From Thiotrichaceae bacterium (lineage in GTDB: Bacteria; Pseudomonadota; Gammaproteobacteria; Thiotrichales; Thiotrichaceae): 9,989 nt of DNA. The position numbers were made by a program, and so were the translations under genes. Below the pieces are notes generated by a model, which worked only from the letters and a program-made list of their open reading frames with translations, was not told the origin of the DNA and searched no databases. The stretch spans positions 1 to 9,989 of the forward strand of contig JALVEA010000254.1 in assembly GCA_027008665.1 (NCBI GenBank), read 5' to 3'. The stretch's first letter is position 1. Each line of letters begins with the position of its first letter. Shown here piece after piece: positions 1 through 7,192 of this stretch.

Positions 1-1120
1 CACCAACACCGCCTATTCCAAGTAGCATTTCAGGAAGACTGGGGGAGTAGCTGTTGACTGCACCGTCAAAAAAGCTACTTTCTACCACTGCATTAGGGAA
101 TAAGATTAATGGATAGCTTTGACCACCGATTAATACATTGTAAATTAAGCTTACTCCACCGAGGATGGCGAGTACAGCGGCCGTTGCTAGTGCTAGACGG
201 TTATTTTTAAGCTTTTTGCACCAAACGAGGAACATGGGAACGAGACTTCCTAGGAAGATTTGTCCACCCCAGAAGAGGAAGGTATAAATTCCACCATTCA
301 GCAGGATATAGCCTTCGATGCCGTGATGCTCTGTTGCGTATAAATTGGTTAAGTGTCGTGCTAATTCAAAGAATAATACTGCTGCTATAAAAATAGCGAG
401 CGTATAACGCAAACGATTTAATACTTTGTCGCCGAGTTTACGCCCTGTCCATTTATAGGCTGTCATTAGGACTAATGCGTAGATAGCTGTACCTAAGACA
501 TAGGAAAGGGTAATAAATAAAGGTGCCATAATGGCGGCATCATAGTATTGACGTGAGACTAAAAATCCAAAAATTGAACCTGTACCCATAGTGAGGATAA
601 CACGCCATAAAAAAGCGATGTAACCTGCGGGCTTGTAGAGACTTTTCGCTAACTTGCTTCTATCCATCATCGTCCATAGATAGAAGAACATAATACCTAG
701 AAAGCCACTATACAGCGCGATATTCCAAGTAAAGATGGACTTGGGATTAAAGTGAGTCATAGCAACAATCAGACGATCCGCATGACCTAAATCCAAAACT
801 AACACTAATAGTCCACCAATAAGCAATGCAATAGCAATAACAACCGATAAGCGCCCTAATGGTTGGTATATTTTTTTACCAAATACAGTACCTACTGAGC
901 CTATATTGGCAGCACCTGATGCAGCGACAATCATAAAGATTGCAAATACATGCGGTAATCCCCAAACAATTTGGTTATTCATTCCTGTTACATGATGTCC
1001 TGAATGTTCCATATAAAGGAAGGATAAAAAGCCAAGAGCGATCATTCCGCTCGTCACCATAAGCAGGGTAACAAAACCTAAACCGCCACCTGCTTCGCTA
1101 AATGTGATTTTTTTATTCAT
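1..1120 (-). CDS. dsrP: DsrP, NrfD-family integral membrane subunit of DsrMKJOP (3' end beyond window)
   Basis: Translating leftward from the ATG at 1120 gives 373 codons without a stop, so the gene is cut by the left edge. The protein is a polytopic membrane protein with hydrophobic segments near residues 12-36, 56-76, 92-110, 130-150, 166-187, 197-220, 238-258, 275-300 and 308-332, and a tenth about to begin. This fits the ten-helix NrfD/PsrC fold. Residues 358-373 (YSPSLPEMLLGIGGVG) match the motif I recall before the last helix of DsrP proteins. It contains His and acidic residues near helix ends (H57, D110, H113, E252, H256) but no heme motif. Known role of the family: quinone-interacting membrane anchor that exchanges electrons with the periplasmic DsrO/DsrJ. 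The start lies 3 nt after the dsrO stop with only a weak GGGG (1131-1134) upstream, so translation is probably coupled to dsrO. Position after dsrO supports the assignment. Confidence 0.95.
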   Translation of the reverse strand, partial: MNKKITFSEAGGGLGFVTLLMVTSGMIALGFLSFLYMEHSGHHVTGMNNQIVWGLPHVFAIFMIVAASGAANIGSVGTVFGKKIYQPLGRLSVVIAIALLIGGLLVLVLDLGHADRLIVAMTHFNPKSIFTWNIALYSGFLGIMFFYLWTMMDRSKLAKSLYKPAGYIAFLWRVILTMGTGSIFGFLVSRQYYDAAIMAPLFITLSYVLGTAIYALVLMTAYKWTGRKLGDKVLNRLRYTLAIFIAAVLFFELARHLTNLYATEHHGIEGYILLNGGIYTFLFWGGQIFLGSLVPMFLVWCKKLKNNRLALATAAVLAILGGVSLIYNVLIGGQSYPLILFPNAVVESSFFDGAVNSYSPSLPEMLLGIGGVG

Positions 1121-1123
1121 TGC

Positions 1124-1912
1124 TTAGATACCCCAATAACGAACGCCAGTATTAAGACCGAGATCAGCCCGTATCTGCGTACCGCCAAATTGTTTTAATG
1201 CCTTACTGATATCACTTTCTTTATCATTAAGATCACCAAATAAAATGGCCTCTGGTGCGGCTTCAACACAGGCAGGTTTTTGGCCTGCATCAACACGATG
1301 CACACACATATTACATGCTTCAACCACGCCTTTACCACGCGGTGAATGAGGACGTTGATCAATTAATGTTTCATGTACAAAACTACGTGCTTTATAAGGA
1401 CAAGCCATCATGCAGTAACGACAGCCAATGCAGATATGCTTATTGACTAAAACAATGCCGTCGGCACGTTTCATTGAAGCACCTGTTGGACAAACATCAA
1501 CACAAGGTGCAGTATCACAATGTTGGCACATCACTGGGAGATTGGTAACGTGACCTGTCATCTTTTCAGTGACTTTGACTTTGCGAATCCATTGTGCGTC
1601 TTGCTCTTTATTAGAGAGTTTCTCATCACCCCAGCCGTGTTCTTTTTTACAAGCTTCTACACAGGCATCGCCGCCATCGTTTAGCTTGTTGATATCAATT
1701 AATAGTCCCCAGCGTACTTTATTTGTAACCGTTTCATCGGCTGGTTTTGCTTGGGCTTGTTGTAAAATAATACCTGGTGCAATCGTTGCTACAGCGGCAA
1801 CACCTGAAATACCCACAACACTTGCCATAAATTGGCGTCGATAGGAGTTTATGTTGCCACCATCCCCTGCATTTTGATCAGTATTTTGATGCATATCATT
1901 TTTACCACTCAC
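1124..1912 (-). CDS. dsrO: DsrO, Tat-exported periplasmic ferredoxin-like subunit of DsrMKJOP
   Basis: This 262-residue protein starts with GTG. The N-terminus has a twin-arginine signal (SYRRQFM, R25-R26), a hydrophobic stretch at about 29-50 and a likely cleavage after AQA at 53-55, so it is a folded cofactor protein exported to the periplasm. Ferredoxin motifs follow: C84/C88 (motif 1, incomplete), C129-C132-C137-C141 (motif 2), C161-C164-C167-C171 (motif 3) and C200-C203-C215 (motif 4, with A219 where the fourth Cys is expected). This is the architecture of the electron-transfer subunits of the DMSO reductase/NrfC type. Family role: electron relay between the NrfD-like DsrP and the cytochrome DsrJ. 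The three absent cysteines would all ligate one cluster, leaving three complete [4Fe-4S] sites (inference). The GTG overlaps the dsrJ stop as GTGA, and dsrP follows after 3 nt, so the three are translated as a block. Confidence 0.95.
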   Translation of the reverse strand: MSGKNDMHQNTDQNAGDGGNINSYRRQFMASVVGISGVAAVATIAPGIILQQAQAKPADETVTNKVRWGLLIDINKLNDGGDACVEACKKEHGWGDEKLSNKEQDAQWIRKVKVTEKMTGHVTNLPVMCQHCDTAPCVDVCPTGASMKRADGIVLVNKHICIGCRYCMMACPYKARSFVHETLIDQRPHSPRGKGVVEACNMCVHRVDAGQKPACVEAAPEAILFGDLNDKESDISKALKQFGGTQIRADLGLNTGVRYWGI

Positions 1913-2409
1913 TGTGCTGTCACCTCCGTAGAAGTTTTGCTAGTTGAATCATCCGCTACTATCCCTAAATTTTTATCCATTGAAGCATTGTTTGCCGTTG
2001 CTGTTGCAGATTCGGGTTTGTCTGGATGATCGGCATGACATTGAAAACAGTCTATCTGTACGCTGGCATAGGCATGACAAGTTGTACAAAAATGTTCAGG
2101 ATCGGTATGACGTACCACTTTATCACCCTCAGGGGCAGGTACATGACAATCGATACAGCCTTTTAAGCTATCTTCAGCAGTTCTTATGCCACCATACATG
2201 GTTAGATCACGCTTATGCTTTAGATGATCCATATGGTATTTTCGCATTTCAGCCTTATGAGCCGTATTTTGCTCTTCAGTATCAAACTTTTTAAGTGCTT
2301 TTGTTATTTTGCTTTCTATTTGAGGTGATTCATTTCCACAACCTGAAACCCCTACTAGAAAAACAAGTAACAACAATGAAGATGTTACGGATAAGAATTT
2401 GCTAAACAT
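1909..2409 (-). CDS. dsrJ: DsrJ, triheme c-type cytochrome of DsrMKJOP, predicted lipoprotein
   Basis: This 166-residue protein has three CxxCH heme-c motifs at C85-H89 (CIDCH), C108-H112 (CTTCH) and C121-H125 (CFQCH). That count and spacing, plus the conserved HMDHLKHKRD stretch (59-68), identify DsrJ, the periplasmic cytochrome of the complex. The N-terminus is a signal sequence with hydrophobic core 11-22 ending in V-S-G-C24, which fits a lipobox, so export and lipid attachment at C24 are predicted. The seven cysteines are C24 and the six heme cysteines. No separate Cys is available as the axial ligand known from A. vinosum DsrJ (Cys46). A polar Ser/Thr/Ala-rich tail of about 40 residues follows the last heme and appears to be an extension. 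The start at 2409 has a modest AGGT (2416-2419) 6 nt upstream. The TGA stop overlaps the dsrO start. The gene is placed between dsrL and dsrO, as in other sulfur oxidizers. Confidence 0.93.
   Translation of the reverse strand: MFSKFLSVTSSLLLLVFLVGVSGCGNESPQIESKITKALKKFDTEEQNTAHKAEMRKYHMDHLKHKRDLTMYGGIRTAEDSLKGCIDCHVPAPEGDKVVRHTDPEHFCTTCHAYASVQIDCFQCHADHPDKPESATATANNASMDKNLGIVADDSTSKTSTEVTAQ
1922..1927 (-). promoter_or_regulatory. Strong Shine-Dalgarno fixing the GTG start of dsrO
   Basis: The minus strand reads GGAGGTGA here, a near-perfect anti-16S match. The core GGAGGT ends 9 nt before the GTG at 1912. The first in-frame ATG (residue 7, at 1894) would be 27 nt away, too far, so GTG is the chosen start. 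The site lies inside the end of dsrJ. Confidence 0.8.
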
Positions 2410-2439
2410 AGATATACCTGTTAATCAAGGATTTATGAA

Positions 2440-2458
2440 GTGGGTACAATAAACCCAC
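2440..2458 (-). other. Intercistronic hairpin between dsrL and dsrJ
   Basis: A perfect 6-bp stem (GTGGGT at 2440-2445 with ACCCAC at 2453-2458) closes a 7-nt loop in the 90-nt gap. The transcript continues with UUCAUAAAU rather than a U-tract, so it does not look like an intrinsic terminator. RNA processing or stability, or attenuation, is possible. The rest of the gap holds only the dsrJ ribosome binding site. Confidence 0.45.
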
Positions 2459-2499
2459 CTCAATAAATGTCGCTATTGGTTCAACTGCAAGAAAGCAGA

Positions 2500-4452
2500 T
2501 TAGCCACCAAGACCCATCTCAATATAGCCCGTTGGACAGACATCAGCACAAATATGACAACCAATACAACGGTCATAGTTAGTATCTACATAACGACCAA
2601 GAACAGATGGTTTGCCAATACCTCTTTTAACTTTGAAGACAGCATCTTGAGGACAGAAAATAACACAGTTATCACATTCGAAACACATACCACAGCTCAT
2701 GCAACGATCAGCTTCTTTGATTGCTGTTTCATCATCAAGTCCTTGCATACGCTCCATAAAGTGACCTAAAACTTCAGTATCACTTGGTACATCCTCAACA
2801 CGTAAGTTGCGTGGATTATATTCAAAATGGCCTAAAAACAATTCACTTGAAGTGATAATCTCATGCTCTGAACGATCATCGAAGTTATGCACTGCGTAGT
2901 TCATGCTGTCTGTGCCACGCATATCCTCTTTCATGGTGTCATCAAATGAAGCAGGGGCAATCTCATATTCACTCATTTTTTTCAATAGATCAAAATGATG
3001 TTTATCTACTTTAGGGCGACGACGTAATTTTGAATTATTAAAATAGTTATTAATACTTTCGGCTGCAATAGAGGCGTGACCAATCGCTGTTGTTAATAAA
3101 TGTGGACGAATCACATCGCCTGCCGCAAAATGCCCTGCCTTATTAGGAACTTGATAGTACTGGTCTGCATCGATGCTATTTCTATCATTACCAACAGCCT
3201 CAACCCCTTCAAGGTCAGTAAATTGTCCAATAGCCGATACGATTAAATCTGCTTCAAGAGTAGTCACTTCACCACCCTCAACGGCCTTAGGAATACCACC
3301 TTCCATGGTACATTCAATTAATTTAATTGCATTTGCACGACCATTTTCATCGGTAAGAATTTCTAAAGGCATCACACCTTTGATGATCTTAACGCCTTCA
3401 CGATCCGCATCATGTATTTCATGTTCTGCCGCAATCAACTCAACCGCAGACAATACAACACTGTCACAAGCAATATTATCTTTGGTATCAACGTCATGAA
3501 CAACACGACCTTCTACTGCATCTTCTGGAAACTCGTTATAATCCGCACGAGTACCAATACGGCGCGCAACAGAGACAACATCAATAGAAGTATCACCACC
3601 ACCCACACAGACAATCTTAGCAGAGGTATATTGCATATCACCTTTGTTGAATGCTTCTAAGAAATCAACCGCAGTTACACAGTTAGGGATTTCATTCCAA
3701 TTATCAAGAAATAAACCACGACCTTTCTTTGCACCTAATGCCCATAAAATGGCATCAAAATCATTTTCTAACTCTTCAACAGAAATATCACGTCCTACAC
3801 GCGTATTACCACGGAATTCAATATTGCCCATATCAAGAATACGTTGATTCTCATGTTTCAATGCGGCTCGTGGAGTACGATAGTTAGGAATGCCATAGAA
3901 CATCATTCCACCCATTTCTGCATGATCATCAAAAACAACCGATGCATGACCCATTTTACGCAGTTGGTAAGCAGCCGCCATTCCTGCAGGACCAGCTCCA
4001 ACGATTGCTACTTTTTTGCCTGAAAGCTCGCTAGGAGCCTCAAACTTGAATCCAGCTTCAATGGCTGAATCACCGATGTATTGCTCAACCGAGTTAATAC
4101 CAACAAAATCTTCAAGATCATTACGGTTACAACCTTCTTCACAAGGAGCTGGACAAACACGTCCCATCATTGCAGGAAAGGGATTAGCAGCAGTAGAGCG
4201 ACGGAATGCGTATTCTTGCATTGATAAGCCACCCGTTGGAGTTTCTATGCCACGTACAATCTGCAACCAGCCCCGAATATCTTCTCCCGATGGGCAACTA
4301 CCCTGACAAGGAGGTGTTTTTTGAATATAGGTAGGGCATTTATATGATGTATCTTCTTGAAAGATATTATCATGCATACTGCGCCATTTATTATCTCCAT
4401 CATTATACCGACGGAAATTATTTACTGTTGTATCATCAGGTGATATTGCCAT
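2500..4452 (-). CDS. dsrL: DsrL, iron-sulfur flavoprotein, NAD(P)H:acceptor oxidoreductase partner of DsrAB
   Basis: At 650 residues it is close to the length I recall for A. vinosum DsrL (about 655). The N-terminal third is the GltD-like Fe-S region with C39, C49, C53, C100, C104 and C108. An FAD-binding GAGPAG follows at 152-157, then an NAD(P)-binding VGGGDTSID at 283-291, and the second FAD contact AAGDV at 443-447. The C-terminus adds two ferredoxin motifs, C590-C593-C596-C600 and C629-C632-C635-C639, preceded by an extra pair C584/C587. Known role: cytoplasmic electron acceptor of reverse-acting DsrAB, passing electrons from sulfur oxidation to NAD+. Linkage to dsrEFH suggests the oxidative DsrL type, which I infer from context and not from subtype residues. 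The ATG at 4452 has AGGAG at 4460-4464, 7 nt upstream. It is separated from dsrK by 95 nt. Confidence 0.96.
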   Translation of the reverse strand: MAISPDDTTVNNFRRYNDGDNKWRSMHDNIFQEDTSYKCPTYIQKTPPCQGSCPSGEDIRGWLQIVRGIETPTGGLSMQEYAFRRSTAANPFPAMMGRVCPAPCEEGCNRNDLEDFVGINSVEQYIGDSAIEAGFKFEAPSELSGKKVAIVGAGPAGMAAAYQLRKMGHASVVFDDHAEMGGMMFYGIPNYRTPRAALKHENQRILDMGNIEFRGNTRVGRDISVEELENDFDAILWALGAKKGRGLFLDNWNEIPNCVTAVDFLEAFNKGDMQYTSAKIVCVGGGDTSIDVVSVARRIGTRADYNEFPEDAVEGRVVHDVDTKDNIACDSVVLSAVELIAAEHEIHDADREGVKIIKGVMPLEILTDENGRANAIKLIECTMEGGIPKAVEGGEVTTLEADLIVSAIGQFTDLEGVEAVGNDRNSIDADQYYQVPNKAGHFAAGDVIRPHLLTTAIGHASIAAESINNYFNNSKLRRRPKVDKHHFDLLKKMSEYEIAPASFDDTMKEDMRGTDSMNYAVHNFDDRSEHEIITSSELFLGHFEYNPRNLRVEDVPSDTEVLGHFMERMQGLDDETAIKEADRCMSCGMCFECDNCVIFCPQDAVFKVKRGIGKPSVLGRYVDTNYDRCIGCHICADVCPTGYIEMGLGG

Positions 4453-4547
4453 GCCTATTCTCCTACTACCGCCTTACGGCTAAGTTAAAATCCTATACAA
4501 GCCTGCTTGCAAACTTGTTGTAAATTAGTTGTTATAACCTTCTTCGG
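4453..4547 (-). other. dsrK-dsrL intercistronic gap with weak hairpins
   Basis: The 95-nt gap carries the dsrL ribosome binding site (4460-4464), a short GC-rich hairpin near 4469-4480 (ccg/cgg or gcc/ggc stem) and a CAAGC/GCTTG palindrome at 4498-4509. The pairing ACAAG (4497-4501) with CTTGT (4514-4518) is an alternative. None is followed by a U-tract on the minus strand, and I see no convincing promoter. Confidence 0.3.
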
Positions 4548-6203
4548 CTACTTTGATTCTTCTGCTACGACTTCTCTTGATGCAATTAACCTTTCTTTTG
4601 CTTCATCGTAGTCAAATTCCATATCGTCAATCTCATCTTCACTTAATTGTCCTGTAAGGATGATTGCACTACTAACGAGCTGATGCACACTGACAATTTG
4701 ATCCATAGTAAAACCATAATAAGGAATAACTTTGGTAAATTGTGATTTACAGATAGCACAAATGGCCGCCATATGGGTTACGCCATGATGTTCAGTAACG
4801 TGTTTAAGGGCTTCCATTCTTGGCTGTGCACCTTTCACTCGTACCTCCATCAAGTCATCAGTCAAAATACCGCCACCGCCACCACAACAGAAGGTTGCGT
4901 CATGGATAGTGTCTTTGGGCATATCAACGTAGTTATTACAAACGGCCTTAATAACATTACGTGGCACTTCAAATTGACCACCTTCATAACTACCGATACG
5001 TGAACCACGCGCGATATTACAAGAATCATGGAAGGTCACCACCATGTCATCATTGGCAGATTTGTCAATATTTAGCTTACCTGCTGCTAATGCTGGCTCA
5101 GTAATTTCTAATACATGCTGTGGAATGGGGTAGTTTTGATCTAAGAAATCCCAAGGTCCTGCTAAGGTATTTAAGAAACTGTAAGCAACACGCCACGCAT
5201 GTCCACACTCTCCAAATACAATCCGCTTTACGCCCAAATCAATAGCCGCTTTACGAATACGTAAAGCTAGACGACGCATATTTTCATAACTACCGATAAA
5301 CATACCGAAGTTTGCACCTTCTGATGCATATGAACTGAGCGTAAAATCCAATCCTAATTCATGGAATACTTTTGCATATCCCATTAATCCATCAACATGC
5401 GGCTCTGCAAAAAAATCTGCCGATGGCGTAATAAGCAGAATGTCCGATCCTTTCTTATCAAGTGGTAGCTCGACTAACACGCCCGTATCATCGTAAATAT
5501 CTTCTTCTAGTCCTTCTAAAGTATCTGCTAATGCCGCTTCTGGAAGACCTAGGTTATTACCAATTTTGTGTACTTTACCCATGATCTCGGTACAGTATTT
5601 TTGTCCCATACCAATATGATCAAGAATTTCACGCGCTGCCATTGAGATTTCAGCAGTATCAATACCATAAGGACAGAACACTGAACAACGACGACATTGT
5701 GAACATTGGTGATAATAGTTATACCAATCTTTAACCACATCTTCGGTTAGCTCGGTCGCCCCTACGAATTCAGGATGACCAATTTTTCCAAAAAACTTAC
5801 CTGCAAAAGTAAAATAACGACGATACACTTTACGCAATAGATCTTGACGTGCGACAGGCATATTTTTGGGATCTTTAGTGCCAATGTAATAATGGCATTT
5901 ATCCGTACATGCCCCACATTTTACGCAAATATCCAAGAAAACTTGCAAAGAACGATAACGATGACGCAAATCATCCATTTTATCTAATGCGCGTTCCTTC
6001 CAGTTTTCAACTAGAGTATTACTATCACCATAGTTTTCAACGCCCGCTGGCATTTCAAAATCAGTAGGAAAACCCAGTTCTTTTTGAAAATCTGGTTTAG
6101 ATATCCAAGGACCATGCAAATGCCCCATTGAACCTTTTTCTAGGGAAGGCACATCAACAATGCCATCTTCGCCTGTTACCGTAGGAATTTCATAATCTGC
6201 CAT
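4548..6203 (-). CDS. dsrK: DsrK, HdrD-like iron-sulfur subunit of DsrMKJOP
   Basis: This 551-residue cytoplasmic protein has no signal or membrane segment. Two ferredoxin motifs, C93-C96-C99-C103 and C167-C170-C173-C177, are followed by an HdrD-like catalytic half with C333 (GECGH), C395 (HDSCN), C439-C440-G (FCCGGGGG) and C482/C485 (CAIC). Such cysteines ligate the noncubane-type cluster in heterodisulfide reductases. Family role: the active subunit of the complex, proposed to act on the DsrC disulfide/trisulfide and pass electrons to DsrM. A tail rich in Asp and Glu (about 520-550) ends the protein. The ATG at 6203 has AAGGG (6212-6216) overlapping the dsrM stop, with an 11-nt gap between the genes, so the two are probably coupled. 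The stop is TAG, unlike most other genes here. Confidence 0.96.
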   Translation of the reverse strand: MADYEIPTVTGEDGIVDVPSLEKGSMGHLHGPWISKPDFQKELGFPTDFEMPAGVENYGDSNTLVENWKERALDKMDDLRHRYRSLQVFLDICVKCGACTDKCHYYIGTKDPKNMPVARQDLLRKVYRRYFTFAGKFFGKIGHPEFVGATELTEDVVKDWYNYYHQCSQCRRCSVFCPYGIDTAEISMAAREILDHIGMGQKYCTEIMGKVHKIGNNLGLPEAALADTLEGLEEDIYDDTGVLVELPLDKKGSDILLITPSADFFAEPHVDGLMGYAKVFHELGLDFTLSSYASEGANFGMFIGSYENMRRLALRIRKAAIDLGVKRIVFGECGHAWRVAYSFLNTLAGPWDFLDQNYPIPQHVLEITEPALAAGKLNIDKSANDDMVVTFHDSCNIARGSRIGSYEGGQFEVPRNVIKAVCNNYVDMPKDTIHDATFCCGGGGGILTDDLMEVRVKGAQPRMEALKHVTEHHGVTHMAAICAICKSQFTKVIPYYGFTMDQIVSVHQLVSSAIILTGQLSEDEIDDMEFDYDEAKERLIASREVVAEESK

Positions 6204-6214
6204 AACGCTTGCCC

Positions 6215-6973
6215 TTATTTATCCAACTCATGCAAATATAATTTATCTTGTGTTTCTAGCTTTTTAGCCCAGCGCGATAAATGACGTTTTTCTCTAGGAT
6301 TATCAACTTGATTACGGGTAGGACTAAAGAATATACCAGGAGCATGCATTAACTTACTGATAGGGAAAATCAACATCAAGGTTGCAACCAGTGTTAGGTG
6401 AACAATCAAAAAAGGATCAGCAGGTAATGGATGGAAACTGAAAGTTCTCAACCCAATAAAGAAAGTCTTGACCATTAAAATATCGGTATGACTAACAAAT
6501 TTCATTGTTAAGCCTGAAATACCAATCAGAATCAACAGACCTAACATCGCTCTATCCGAAGGAGCAGTGATATAACGCACTCTATCAATCAAAATGCGGC
6601 GCAAAAGTAGACCGATTAGGGCTATCACCATTAAGAATCCCGCATATTTACCAAAAGGCTGAACAATATCAATAACAAGCCAAACATTTTCTTGAAAATA
6701 ACGTACATGGCGCAAGATAATAAGAGCTAGTGCATAATGGAATAGAATTCCTAATACCCAGAGCAATTTATTAGAACGGAATAGGCTATAAAAAAGTGTA
6801 ACCTCTTTAAACATACGCACCCATACCCCTCTTTTTGTTAAAGGAGCGGGAGTAGTAGGAATTTTTAACGGTGCAGGAACTTTCCAATAAATGAAAACTT
6901 TATATGCAATTCCCAATACTAAAACCAAGGTGGCTACCCAAAAGAGCACGCCAAAAAAAACGCTCAAGAACAC
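6215..6973 (-). CDS. dsrM: DsrM, membrane cytochrome b subunit (NarI-like) of DsrMKJOP
   Basis: The 252-residue protein has about five hydrophobic segments, near residues 4-28, 69-88, 110-127, 142-160 and 187-205, with a basic, hydrophilic C-terminus. Histidines at or near membrane segments (H79, H89, H181, H192, H210) are candidates for ligating the heme b groups known in DsrM. Which ones do so cannot be decided here. Family role: quinone-reactive cytochrome b that is the electron partner of DsrK, the next gene. The start is GTG at 6973. GGGAG at 6981-6985 lies 7 nt upstream, and the first 26 residues are needed for the first helix, so GTG is preferred over any later ATG. The gene follows the longest gap of the window. 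Confidence 0.93.
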   Translation of the reverse strand: MFLSVFFGVLFWVATLVLVLGIAYKVFIYWKVPAPLKIPTTPAPLTKRGVWVRMFKEVTLFYSLFRSNKLLWVLGILFHYALALIILRHVRYFQENVWLVIDIVQPFGKYAGFLMVIALIGLLLRRILIDRVRYITAPSDRAMLGLLILIGISGLTMKFVSHTDILMVKTFFIGLRTFSFHPLPADPFLIVHLTLVATLMLIFPISKLMHAPGIFFSPTRNQVDNPREKRHLSRWAKKLETQDKLYLHELDK

Positions 6974-6980
6974 TTTCTAT

Positions 6981-6985
6981 CTCCC
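6981..6985 (-). promoter_or_regulatory. Shine-Dalgarno fixing the GTG start of dsrM
   Basis: GGGAG on the minus strand ends 7 nt before the GTG at 6973-6971. No ATG in frame lies at a suitable distance, which decides the start. Confidence 0.7.
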
Positions 6986-6992
6986 GAAATTC

Positions 6993-7116
6993 ATCTCTTT
7001 CATGAATTCACATTCATTAACAGATAGTCAATTTAATAGACTAAAGCTAATATTCTACAAGTTGATGATCAAGCTAATAAGGAATATTGAAACCAATATA
7101 AACTCATGAAAGAGAT
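6993..7116 (-). repeat. 13-bp perfect inverted repeat bracketing the gap
   Basis: ATCTCTTTCATGA at 6993-7005 is the exact reverse complement of TCATGAAAGAGAT at 7104-7116, 98 nt apart. In RNA this could close a multi-branched structure, with two smaller hairpins inside it, just upstream of the dsrM ribosome binding site. Confidence 0.7.
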
Positions 7117-7145
7117 CAGAGACTAAATTCTCCGATTCTCTTCAC

Positions 7146-7166
7146 GACTAGAAACCTTCTCTAGTC
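7146..7166 (-). other. Hairpin downstream of dsrC
   Basis: GACTAGA (7146-7152) pairs with TCTAGTC (7160-7166) around a 7-nt loop, 26 nt after the dsrC stop. It lacks a downstream U-tract on the minus strand (GUGAAGAG follows), so a 3'-end stabilizer or processing site for the dsrC message is more likely than an intrinsic terminator. Confidence 0.4.
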
Positions 7167-7192
7167 ACTGTATACAAAACTTTTACAAAGAC

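Larger units (their letters stand above)
6974..7192 (-). other. 219-nt dsrC-dsrM intercistronic region, structured, no gene
   Basis: This is the longest gap in the window. It holds a 7-bp hairpin close to the dsrC end (7146-7152/7160-7166), a 6-bp hairpin at 7084-7089/7094-7099, a 5-bp pairing at 7025-7029/7039-7043 and an outer 13-bp inverted repeat (6993-7005/7104-7116). A weak promoter-like pair, TTGTAG (7060-7055) and TATTAA (7038-7033) 16 nt apart, is visible but unproven in such AT-rich DNA. The only small frames lack ribosome binding sites. No U-tract follows the hairpins. The gap separates the soluble-protein genes from the membrane-complex genes. Confidence 0.55.

Noticed and set aside
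1892..1894. ATG at residue 7 as the real dsrO start
   Set aside because: The strong GGAGGT is 27 nt from this ATG but 9 nt from the GTG at 1912, and the GTGA overlap with the dsrJ stop is typical of coupled genes.
2440..2458. Rho-independent terminator between dsrL and dsrJ
   Set aside because: The stem is good but no run of U follows on the minus strand, and dsrJ, dsrO and dsrP belong to the same unit.
2467..2769. Plus-strand open frame antisense to the end of dsrL
   Set aside because: It lies inside a well-supported gene on the other strand, has low-complexity Thr/Ile-rich translation and no family motif. The other plus-strand frames (for example at 1255-1446, 1569-1844, 3173-3499, 4016-4306, 4773-5003) are rejected for the same reason.
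5549..5740. Second minus-strand frame inside dsrK
   Set aside because: It is in a different frame of the same strand as a clear, motif-bearing dsrK and its hydrophobic translation has no recognizable features.
6977..7003. Minus-strand 8-codon frame (MKEMNFGR) ending 3 nt before the dsrM start, as a leader peptide
   Set aside because: No ribosome binding site precedes its ATG, and its own end contains the dsrM GGGAG. Such short frames arise by chance.
7033..7060. Promoter TTGTAG-16 nt-TATTAA in the dsrC-dsrM gap
   Set aside because: Two mismatches in each box and suboptimal spacing in AT-rich sequence are expected by chance, so it is mentioned only within the gap entry.
6891..7109. Plus-strand 72-codon frame covering the dsrC-dsrM gap
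   Set aside because: It starts inside dsrM, and its Lys/Asn/Ile-rich translation looks like read-through of AT-rich DNA. No recognizable domain and no clear ribosome binding site.
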